A stretch of DNA of 30,940 nucleotides from Candidatus Omnitrophota bacterium (GTDB taxonomy: Bacteria > Omnitrophota > Gorgyraeia > Zapsychrales > JANLHA01). Below the pieces are notes generated by a model, which worked only from the letters and a program-made list of their open reading frames with translations, did not search any database and had not been told where the DNA came from. Where the stretch lies: positions 1 to 30,940 of the forward strand of contig JAHFFS010000001.1 in NCBI GenBank assembly GCA_023247815.1, read 5' to 3'. The number at the start of each line of letters is the position of its first letter. The first letter of the stretch is position 1. This document shows positions 12,001 through 24,000 of this stretch, in pieces. Position numbers and translations under genes: made by a program.

Positions 12001-15000
12001 CGATGATGAGGACAGTAAAGTCGTCGATCTTAATGTCATCGGTGGTCAAGTCAGCAATCTTCCGAGTAACGCGCTTAAGCTGGATGGTCAGGTGGATTCG
12101 GTCGCGGTCCCCATCAAGACGCCAGAAATGATGTATCTGATGTACGGAGGATTTGCTTTTGATTTCGATTTTATGCGGACCGGAGCGCAAAACATGGACG
12201 CCGCTGAGCAAGACGGGTTTCTCGTCTCCCGCCGTGGTTATGACAATACCGGTAAAGTGAACCGGGACGCTTATCACGATGGGGTTTTCATCAATCAGGC
12301 GTCTGGTAAGTTGGAAGCGGCCATTTGGCACGACAATGGTGATGGAAAACCACCGGTGAGAACTGATATCAAATCAAATTTTGTTATCGCAAACAATGTT
12401 TGGTATCACATCACGATGTCGGTCGGCATTGATCAGGCGTATTCCAAGATCGCCGCTGATTATGGCGACAATGTGACGAATTTCAATGCCCTCCTCGATC
12501 AAATTGGTGCAGACAGCGGCCTTTATGCCGAATTTTTCCGTCAGGGGATTCCCAATAAGAAGGGATCAGAATATCCGACAACCAATTCTTACTGGCGGGC
12601 GTTGTTAAAAGATTCTCTGATCAATCAAAATCCCCATTTCAACATTGCTTCGTTATACGTCGATGGCAATGTGGTCAAAACAAAGGTCTTTTTTAAACCG
12701 CTCCGTTATTTGGGGGACAATCCTTATCTGATTGGTGGGCAGGACTGGCTTTACAATGCCAATGGTTTGATCGACAATGCGGCTTTTTTTAACCGTTCGC
12801 AAAGTGCTTCTGACATTCGCGCCCGTCGAACAACTGGTTATGATCCGGGCCTGGATCCGTCCTTGGTCGCGTTTTATAATTTTGATCAGGTTGCCAACAA
12901 TAAATTCATTGATGAGACCGGACACGGCAATGAGGCGATCTTTAACATGACCTATGCCGATGGAAAGAACGCTGCTTTGGAAACCGGTCAGAACATCAAT
13001 TTTAGAACGACGCCCTATCCAGATTCTTTAGCGGTTCATTACAACTCATCATTGAAATTGAATCTGCCAGGGATGGATGTTTCACCACCGCAGCGACGAA
13101 CGAAACAATCGACGTTCAGCTATGTTGTTGACAGTAAACTCAATCGAAAAAAGCTCATCCAGAATGATAGCGGGGATGAAGCGCCGACGGTCACGACGTA
13201 TGGATTTGCCGGACCAGAAAATGAGACCATCAATTTCGCGTATGGCAATGAGACTTATGTCAGCCACGTGCCGGCCTATGAGGCGGCCTGGGTTGAATCG
13301 TCGTCGGGAAAAGCCTATTACGATTATCTTTTCAACAATGAAGGGGACGTGGTCAGCCGCAATCTCATTTCGCAGACGCATTTGGATGAGCCTGCTGATT
13401 GGCAGGGTGAATGGGCGAAAAGTTTTCGTTCCGAAAAGTATCTTCCTTTTGAGCAGTTGAGCGCGCGGCAAAAGGCCATCTTCGCGCAGACCCTCACGAG
13501 TCGCGGGATTGGGCTTCAACAAGAAGCCGGTGATGCCGATGGCGATGCCGCCATACGATTTCTTTATCAGCAAATGGCCGCGGTCATGGCGCAAGGGACC
13601 CCTCAGTGGAATTTTGGTTTGGCTGATGTCTTTGCCGTGGCCCAACAGGCGGTTGATTGGCGGTATTATTCGGCATGGGTCAATGAAAACGCGGGGACGA
13701 CATTCCAGGTCCAGCCGCTGCGGGGAAGTTTTCTTGATTCGGAATATTGGGGACCTGATAAAGTCTTGGACGGAATAGCCACTGAAAAGCAAATCGCGGA
13801 TGGGATCTCCACCCGAGATCAGGTGACGAGCACCATCACCACCGTTGGGATTTTTAATCCTTCGCTTTTTATCAGTCATCTCAAATCCATCGCGCGTTCC
13901 CGGACCGAGGGGCTAGCAAAAATATTTTACCTTCCAGAACCGGCCTATGAAGGCGATGGGAATTGGAACTGGGTTAATGCCGGCCACCCGGAGCGCCTCG
14001 GTCATATCGGGTCGACGGAGTTTGAAGTCATCAACACCATTGATAATGGAATGTATCAGGATTATCGGGAAGCGGATGCTTCAAATCAGCTGACCTTTTA
14101 CGCGAATCTCGCTGAATTCGGTGGCGCTGGAAATTATCAGGTCCGTCTCCATTTTATGGAACCCAACCTCAGGGTCTTGGGCCACGCTGATCCCAGCAAA
14201 CTCAATTCAAACCGAACGGATGTGGAACTCAGGTTGGTTTCAACACCTTTACCAGGCGACGGTATTGTCGTAAAAGCGGATTTTGAACCGTTGCATAACC
14301 CTAACGGATATTTTGATCTTTATCCTCCAACCTCTGCCGTTGTGGCCGGACTTAAAGCCGCGGGATATATCGCCAATGACCTATACGTATCTACTTCTTA
14401 CACCGCATTGAGTAACACATTTAAAAGATGGTTTCCCGAACTTACGGAGGAAGAATTTACGGACATCGACAATTCGCTGGCATCAAAGTCCATACTGAAT
14501 CGCAACTATACGCAAAATATTTTTAATAGCTTGATTACGTTAGGATACATCAACGCGCTAGGGGTGATTCAAAATAAATTCAAACTCCTCAAAAACGCCC
14601 AGGATGCCGCGTTTGTGCTGGATCCGATCTTTGAAATTCATCGGGTAGGAATTTTTTCCATTGTCCAGTCAAACAGCAATAACGATTTGGATGTCCTGCC
14701 GTTCTGGTCGTTGGACAATGCCCCTCCCACCGATGCTGATCGGGCCAAACGGTTGTTTGATGTGAATATTCAGGGACAGTTGGTTGAAAATGATTTTGAC
14801 ATTGTCTCCGCCATGGATGATCGCGATCGTTTGCAGGTCACCACCTTAGGGACGTATTACCCATTTCATGGCTTGACCGCGGCGGTCACGCGCGCGTATA
14901 ACGTCTTGGTCGGCGAGAACAATATGTTGACCATTCAGTTTGATGGGAATCAAGTCGGGTATTCCGGTGATGATCTCTTCACCACGGCACCGGTGATCTC

Positions 15001-18000
15001 TGGGATTGAAATCTTGAACGCCCAAGGAAGGGTTGTCCGACGGGTGAATGTGGGAGGAGAACGCTATGATCCCTCGGGAAGTCATTATATTTCTCCGCAA
15101 AACGCCGAATCGCTTTTCCTTGCTGAGCAAGGGACCGTTAGCAGCCAGCCGGCGTTTGTTCCCACGCATCCATTGGGGTCGATTGTTCATGGGGAGCAGT
15201 TATGGTCTTCCATTCCTAATCGTTCGGTTGAAGATATTCGCAGCACCATCACCAGTTCGCAAGACGCGGCGTTGGCAGAATTTGCTGAGGCCGCAACGCA
15301 AATGAACGGAAGGCATCTTTCCGCGGTTTCCTACAATGATACTATCGCGGCTTATCAACGTAGTTTTCTACCGGCCATTGAACGCAAATTGCGAATGGTC
15401 TTTCAGGAGCAATTGGGTCGGGACATCTGGACTGCCCAATCTCCGCGGATTCAAGGCCGCGACGTGAGTCTCTCTGAGTTGGATTATTTTACCCAGCAAT
15501 ATCAAGCAGGGACATCGATCCAAGAGATCAAAGATTTGATCACGTCGTCCAGGTATAATAACAACGAATTGGGTCGGCAGAATGCTTTCCGATCGTCGGT
15601 GATAACCAATGTCATGGCCGCGCTGGCCGATTATCGCCAGCAAGGATTAACATCTTCGCTCGACAACAAAACATTTCAAGGTTTGCACGCCTTCCTCACC
15701 GCCCAGCAAATGAAAACCATCCTGCTGACCGATCAAGATGTGGCCCATCTTCAAGAATTCTTAAACACGAGCGACAGCCATTTTGGCCGCAGTGCTTATG
15801 ACAGTCTTTTGGTCATGCTGGGTCTGAGCGCGGTTGATTTGCAGGATCCTCGACGGGTACAGATCGCGACTGCACTGATTTTGGTCGATATTCTTTTAGG
15901 TATCATCCGTTCTGACAGTCAGAAAGGCATGGCCTTGATCACGTCCATGTTTGCCCTGCATCTGGTGGCTGGGGCTAAGGGGATAGAGACCACGGGATAC
16001 AATCTTGTGGCCAATGAGCAAGACTGGACTCAGGCCTTGGACTGGATTGAGCAGATTATCAATTCTGGTGGACAGACTCAGCCACGGGGGCAAATATTTT
16101 ATTTGGAAAATGGCCATTTCGTGACCGTAACCGAGATCAATCGAACGGCGCAGACCATCACGTTTAAAGATCATCAAGAGACACGCACGGTATCTTTGGC
16201 TGAGTTTAAAAAGATATGGACAGGAAAGGTTTTGTTGGATCATTCAGTGGTATCGGCGGTACATCTCCAGACGGTGATCACCGATAAAATTTTGACCAAT
16301 GACGTTATGAAAGAAACGCGTGGGGCGGGATTGTTCTCGTGGCTGGGTAAAATTTTTAAAGCCATTGGAAACTGGATTGCTGATCATTGGAAAGCGATTC
16401 TTATTGTCGCGGTGATGTTGGTGACGATCGGTATTGCCGCTCCTGGGGTTTTTAGCGCGATGGGTCTTAGCTCACTTGTAAGCACCATTGGCAACGCGAT
16501 CAGTGCCGCATGGACCGCGATCAGTGGCGCGTTTAGTTCGGCGTTCACGGCTGGCAGCACGAGCGGCATTGCCGCTTCAGCGACAAGTACAGCGGCATCG
16601 ACGAGCGGTATTGGCGGAGCGGTTATGGGAGCAGGCGCCCATTTGATGACCACGGGCGCTGGATTCTGGTCATTGGGTTTGGGATCGATTGCGTCAGGTG
16701 GTATTGGGGGAACCTTGCTTGGCATCGGACAACTCGCGCTGGGCGCTGTGACTTTTGCCGCGGGGGCCATTACTTTTGGCGTTGGCTATTTTGTTTCATC
16801 ACTGCAGGAGCAAATCAAAGGTTTTTACAAAGGGATCACCAATCCCTTTGAAGGGACGCACAGCGCTTTCTCGACGATCACCAAACCTTTCCAAGATTTT
16901 TCAGTCAAAGCGGCATTGAAAGCCGCGGCCGCGGGATACAAATTATCGCAAAGCGTTCAAAGGACATATAACTTTGTCAAAACCAGCATCACCCAGGGGA
17001 TTGGTGTTGCCCTCAAAGCATTTGCCCTGGACATTGGTTTTTCCATTTTGGCCGCGGCCACCATTGATTCGATCAGCGCCGGACTTGAAGCGTTGTTCTC
17101 CGGCAAAGAGATGATCGAAGTATTTGACACCAAGACCGGCAAGGTTGTCGATACCTTTGATGTGGCGGACCGGGCCAGTGTTTTAGAACAGTTTGGTGAT
17201 AAGCCTGGACAGATTGGCCGTTATACCATCAGGACCCGCACCAGCATTTGGTCAAAGCTTTTCCCACAGGTCAAACAAGGGGGAGAATATCTTTCCGCGG
17301 CATCGGCGAATACTGATACCTTGAGTTTTGGTTGGTCAAGCTTTGCCCAGTCAGCGCATTTGTCGTTGGTCCAGTCAATTGAAATTTTATCCAACGCGGT
17401 CGCGGACATTTTTATCAAGACGGAGCAGAATTTCTTTTTAAGGCTGGGGATCAACGCGGGGATCAGTGCTTCTCTCACCGCTGGTGGACTGTATCTTTCC
17501 AACGGAACACCGGAACAAATCATCCAGGCCGTCACCAGAAGATTTGGTAACGCCGCTTTTGACTCATTGACCACCGAAGTGATGAATGAATTGGCGGCCC
17601 ATGTCGAAAATAAATATCTCAAGTTATATCTGACGAAACTTTCAGCGCAATCGATCGGTGCTGTGCGCGGAGTTCTTGTGCCCAAATTAGAAGATCTGTT
17701 GGCGCCGATTTTAACCAAGGCGTTTAACATCCGTTCTGATGACCGCACTGGCATGCGGCATATTTTGGAACAGCAGGGTTTTATTGCTGTTCGGGAAAAC
17801 GCGACTGATGATCTGGGAGAGATTGTCGGATATCGATGGAGCGACGGGACAAGGAGTTATTACATTGAAAATACCCCGTCCATAACCCCCGATGGCAGCA
17901 TTGTTTTCAACCGTTATTATTCTTCGAGTGCCAATGGTGAACTGATTTTGGTGAACGGTTATTCCGAGAAAACAACATTCAATGAGAATGGCGATAAGAT

Positions 18001-21000
18001 CACGATCAAAGAATGGGCGGTTGATGGGCATCGGGAAGTTGAATACACCAAGGAAGAATATTTTGATCCCTCTTTACCGTATGAATGGCTGTCTACGCCG
18101 ATTGTGACGGTGTCCAAGATGGTTTTTGAGGGCACAAGAATGCTTTCGGATGTCACGGTGATCACCTCATCGGATGAGAAAACAACGATCACCACGACGT
18201 TTGATGCGCAGACGGGCAAACCCACATTAGTCATAACGGTCATTGAGACCGGTCAGGAAACCAGGACATCGAGGACGAATTTTGAAGACGGGAAAAGAGT
18301 TTCGGATTTAACGGTGATCATCACACCTGAAGGGCGAACAACGATTACAACAGTTTTTGACAAAGAGACCGGTCAACAAAGACTTGTTATCACGGACATG
18401 GAAACGGACCAGGAAACCAGAAAATCAACGACGACGTATGTCGGTGGGAAAAAAGTTTCGGATCTAACAGTGATCACCTCGCCTGGTCAGAAAGTGACAA
18501 TCACCACAGCTTTCGACGGGGAGACAGTCTTATCAAGAACGATCGAAACGATCAAATACGGTTATAAGGAAACCGTAATCTCCACAACAGTTTTCGAAGG
18601 GTTGAGGAGAGTTTCAGATCAGACGGTCATCATCGTCCCCGATGGAAGAACAACCATCATCACCGGTTTTGATGGGGACACGATCCTTTCGCGGGTAACG
18701 ACGCACGAGACTCTTTCCGGCGTCTCGATTGAAGTCAGCCAGTATGAGAATGGGGATTTGACTGGCAGCCGCGTTTGGACATCGAATTCCGACGATGAAT
18801 CGCAAGGGACATTGGTCATCCGTGATGGCCAGGGTCGTACCATGCTCGTTTATGAAGGCATTAGCCGTGGTCTTATGGAAGAAGACCAGTCTGATCAAAA
18901 ACCCATTTTGATCACGAGTTTTAATCCTGCAACACGACAGGCCATGATCAATCGCATTGAGCAGGCCTTCGGGACCCTCGGCAATTTTGATTTCGCCCGG
19001 TATGGATTGGGTTCACTCAGCCGTATTATCGCCAATATTCGTTTTGGCGGATTTGAATTTTATGTCGAGGAGACGGAAGATAAAATTGTTTTTTACAAGA
19101 CGGACCATCCGGGAGAACCCATTATGATCTTGACCAGAACTTCCGGGCCGTTGGACGTGATTTTGGGCCGGTCGGAAAAATGGAATCTCATTGTGTTCAC
19201 CGCGAACGGCGCGGACCGTCATGGTGATTTTCTCAATATCCTTACCGGCGTCAAAGACGTTTATGCCAACGGTCAATTGAGATCAAGAGAGGTGGGTGAA
19301 ATCAATTTGTTCACGAATCATTTGACGCCTTTCAAGATCATCACTTATCGAGATGATGGCGAATGGACGTCGATCAAAGTGCTCGAGACCGATGGCGGCG
19401 GCATCACTTTTCCGGGATTTCAAAACGTCCGGTTTATCGTCAGCCGCACGGAGGTCGGTGAAAATCAATGGACGACACAGTACTGGAACGTATCCGGCAG
19501 CAATCAGGAAATCGCGCAAGATCATTTTTTAAGCCCTGGTTCTAAATTGACCGTTGACGCGGACGGAAATTCTTTTCTATCCATTGGCGGCACGTTTCTA
19601 GTCGATGGTAAGGCGTATTTCCGTCGGGATGACAGCCACATCGAAATCTCTCTGGTCGACTGGGACCGCGGGGGCTTGTACCGCGTCAATGTTTACGCGG
19701 CTGATTTGACCGTCTCTTTAAATCAGCTTGACATCCATCATTTGATTTCTTACACAATCACCGACTACGATGGCAACGTGGTGGAAAGTGTCGCCCCAGG
19801 TGATGTTGCCGGGACTTATGTGAGAACCTCTCAGGACGACATCGGTCACGTCTACCGCGCGGTTCATCAAGCATCGTCCCTTGACCTGATTTCAAACGCG
19901 AATCGTATTTCTTACACAATCACGATATGGGGTCAGGAGGTTGAGAATTTTGAAGCCCTTCCTGGCGGGCTATTTGTCATCAATAAAATCAATCTGCAGA
20001 CGGGAGAAATTGTCACCCACAATTTCCGTGGTGAAACATTTGAAGAAAGCATGGAGTATTCTTTTCAGCATACCACACGGGAAGGGCTGGTCACGGAAAG
20101 CGCTGTTGTGCGCGGTAACGGAACCATTGAGCGAATGACGCGCAATGTCAAGACCGGTGAGGTCCGCAATATGATTTTCCACGGCAGTTCGTTGACCGAC
20201 GTGACCCCGGAAAATCTTTATTCCTTTGAAGTTTGGAATTCGAGAGGACAGAAAATAGCAAGCCGTGATCCCCTGGATGAAGGCGGTTTTGTGGACACCG
20301 AATGGGACCTGGCGAAGAATACCGTGACCGCGATCAGTTATAACGCGCAGGGACAGAAAACCATGTTGATCAGGCATGGTCCTTCCGGGCCCCTCATGAT
20401 CGCGTTTGTCAGCGGCGGTGAGGTGAATATGTTAACAAATCAATACACCTCTAATCCCACTGATGTTTTGTTGCAAGGACGGGTGATTAGGGGGAGGCTT
20501 GTGGGTGAGTGGGACCCTATCAATCGGCAGGTCCTTAAAGAAAATGCTTACGTATTTACCGGTCGGGAGTTGACGAGGGTCTATGGTCCCGCGGTTTTAG
20601 CGAAGCTAGGGTTAGGAACAATCAATCCGGATGAACAATATTTTTTCTACGGAGACGCGATTTTGGCTGATGAAGCAAATCCTTATGGACAAAACCTTTT
20701 TATCCGGGCGGCATCAGGCAATGTGTCTAGACAATATTCCGCGATATGGAGACAAACCGGCGGTGTCATTCCTTTTGATTTCGAGTTCATTGGAAACATT
20801 ACCTCGGGAACAACTGCCCATGGGGCCCAATTCTCTAACACCCGAGACGCCAATGGCGTCCTCATTGATCAGCGCGTTACTATGCCGTCGCAGTGGGGGG
20901 GAACATCAACGATGATCATTGATCGGAATTTTGTTGCCACTCAAATTGAGACGAAACCGGATGGCAGCAGGGTTATTCAAACCGGTGGGGGGCTGATCTA

Positions 21001-24000
21001 TTACATCAAACCTGGTGGCACCGACTCGGACAGAGTACTTTTAAATGGTCGCGGCTTTGGTTATGACGCTCGTACATTTGTCGACGGACGGCCGATGAGC
21101 CAGACCGAAAGTTGGAGAGTGAGTTTGGCCCAAAATGGTATCAGGACCGGTGTTCAGAATGGAGGGATGGGGGTTGGGATCGACGCTTTGATCGCGTTTT
21201 ACAACTCCGGACAGATTGCCATCGGCGGCGCTTCGAATCTTTTGGGAGCGGGTGTTAATCTTTTTACCGACGGAGACTCCTTCTTGACCACATTGGGTGG
21301 TGGTTTGGTACAGAGTGGCGTTATTGGTCTTGGCAGTGACTTTAAGGCTGGCCCGGTGGGAGCGACGGTTGGTGTGGCTGCCGCCCTTGCCGGTCTTGGC
21401 TATTTGGGTGGTGTTAGTTTATCCGGCGGCGCTTCGGCAGCAGTTTCAAGTATTGGTAATGGGCTCATGAACGCTGGCCGGGCTTATTTGGTTTATGACG
21501 CGCTGAATCAATTTGATGACGGTAACTACACAAAATTCGCAATGGATTTAGCGCTTCTTCCACTGGGACTCAAATCTTTGCCGGCGGGACTGATGACCCC
21601 GGCTAAACTCCTTGCCGGAGGCCTTCTTGGCTATGGCGCGTTTCAAACAGATAATCCTTATGAAAGAATTCTTTACGGAATGGGAGCGTTTGGAGCGTTA
21701 GGTTCTCTGGGGACTGGTGCCCTGGCGAGTCTTGCTAATCTTGTTCCCGGCGGATATTTTGGCGACGCGGAACTATTATCACTCATGACGATACCGGCAT
21801 GGGCGACCACAGCGGGCAAGTTTGCTCTTCCTGCCGCCTCATTGGCAGGCGGCGTGTATTTAGGAACGGATTATTTGCTCAATTATGAGGACCGCAATTT
21901 TAGTCAGGCGCTAGGTGCTGTTGCTTTACTTGCCATAGGCGCTATCGGTGGGGCCGGAGCATTGGCAAGTACTGGGTTAGGCACGAGATTGTTTGGTCCG
22001 GGCGCCCAATTAGCGCAGCAATTCAATTCGATCGTTACGGTTGGCGAGGCGCTTTCGATGGCCGGTGCCGCGACAGCTCAAGGTCTTTTGATTTCACCAA
22101 AGCTTTATGGATTGAGCAATTTTATTGTTAATCCCTTGTTCAATTTTGCTGAGCGGGCGGGAATTTATCACCCGACCTATAGCTATCTCGGTCAATCTTA
22201 TCAAGGCGAGGAACTCTTGCAGTTATACAGCCGGCTTAATCCCAGTCAATTGAGTCAGGTAAGACCCGGCAGCTTTTTAACATCGATACAACAAAATATG
22301 CTGGGTTCGGCGCAGGGTGATTTGCAGTCGATCATGTTTACGACGGCTTTTGGCGCGCCATTTTCTTTTCTTACCAAATTTGGTCTTGAGCCCGTTATCA
22401 ATGGCGGCCTTGCCGGTCTCGCCGGGAATTATAGAAATTACGCGCTGTTCGCTGATCGGATCAGGAATGTTTATAACACCTTCGCCGGTGGATCACTTGG
22501 TCTGGAATGGATTGGTGAGAATGTTCTAAAAAATGCTCCAGCGGAGTTTCGAGAATTTTTCCGTATTGTTGCCTCCGGGGTCGATGAGTGGGGTGTGGAA
22601 GACTATGCTAAGAAGCTGGCAATATTGATTGGGTTGCCAGAGTTCATTTCTGAACCACTGGCAGAAATTTTAGGTTCGGGGGTGGAATACAATGCTGGTT
22701 ATCATTATCAGAATTTTTCTAATGTGATTATTGGTTCTGCCAATTTGGGAGACATTTCAAGAAGCGGTTACACGGTTATTGGCCCAACCGGACAAATCAA
22801 CACGCTGCAATTCCAACAATATTTAGTGGATCGTTTCGATATTTCTGATGAATTGGCCAGCCGTTTCGCGCAGAGCACGTTTTTGGCTGATGCGTTTATG
22901 ACGGCCGTGTCAGGCGGACAATTCAGTTTGGTCGATTTGAACCAGTCCATCGTGGAAAACCTGCTTCTCACCCAAGCCATGGGGCAGATTTTAACAGCCG
23001 GGTCAGTGACCAACAGCATATTTCAGGGATTGGATTTTGGGCAGGGGCAAACGGCGCCAGTGACCAGAGAGGTCATTGAGGATTTCTTGACCGATACGTT
23101 AAAAGTGACGGTGCCAGCACCGACACTGGATCTGATTTATTTTGCGTTGAGCGGTATCAGCACTTTGAATCCCAGTCAGCGAACGGCCTTGGCCAATGCC
23201 ATTAGGATTTATGGGTTGGATATCGCGGCAGAACAGAGCGGGGAAACCAATGTACCACCAGCGGAAAAATTTTCCGCCTACACCCAACTGCAGGCGCTGA
23301 TCCCAGTGCCGTTTGGCTGGGACCCAACAGAGGTTGTAAGACCACCGTCGCAGTTGACCGGACAAGCCAAACTGGAAATGCGTGATCCAGGACGTCCAGC
23401 GGAATTGAACATTTACGTTCAGGGCGGACAGCGTATTACCGTGCAAGTGGACAACCCAGCTACATTTCAAGCTGTTTATACGCAATTGGCCGCCCAGGGT
23501 GGGCGCATGGAATTTGTCCAAAATGGCGGCGCGCAGATCCGTATTCTTAGCACGGCAGGAAATCCGATTTTAACCGGCACGTTGGTTTTACCGACGGGAG
23601 TTGCTTTGGCGGATATCATACTCAATTTGGATATCCAGACCGGGACTTATTTGGATGTGCCGAACGCTTTTAAACAAGCTGTTGTTCAGGGGATTCAGCA
23701 AACCGCGCTCGAATACAGCAATGATTTGGCGGAACAGACAGAAGGGCTGGCCGAAAGTGCCGTCCGAAATCTGCAGATCGCGCCATTTTTGATTCAGAGC
23801 ACCATGACCAAAGCGCTCAAGCTCGCTGATCTGCTGAAAAGAGGATCTTTGGGAACCGAAGCCCGGCAGATCCGGTTCGATCTCGAGAAGATTCTTTTGG
23901 CCGTTACTCCGCTGCTGAATGAAGATGCCATTTTGAATTCAATGGACCAGGAAATAAAAGCGGATGTCTTGTTTATGGTCATGGCATTGAATGACGCGAT

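Larger units (their letters stand above)
13976..15016 (+). other. Malectin-like carbohydrate-binding domain, split by an insertion
   Basis: The first half (13976-14164) has N-A-G-H-P near the start, then Y-Q-D-Y-R-E-A and Y-Q-V-R-L-H-F-M-E-P. The second half (14738-15016) has R-L-F-D-V-N-I-Q-G, V-E-N-D-F-D-I, L-T-I-Q-F and P-V-I-S-G-I-E-I-L. Joined, these give the standard malectin order (Y-x-V-x-L-H-F-x-E ... F-D-V-x-I-x-G ... D-F-D-I ... L-x-I-x-F ... P-x-I-x-x-I-E-I). Malectin folds bind glucose-containing oligosaccharides. Between the halves lie about 570 bases holding two copies of a small GYI module. Confidence 0.65.

Noticed and set aside
13082..13879. Minus-strand open frame of 265 codons
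   Set aside because: It is antisense to the giant frame, and a further + strand shadow overlaps it. No sensible protein features.
16384..16770. Ala/Pro-rich minus-strand frame
   Set aside because: It is the antisense of the Gly/Ala/Ser-rich hydrophobic region; its composition is a mirror of that region.
18125..20380. Repeat arrays as a CRISPR array or DNA-level repeat element
   Set aside because: The periods are multiples of three (156 bases for the first array; 162, 147 and 162 for the second) and the repeats are diverged in sequence but conserved as protein. They are protein repeats.
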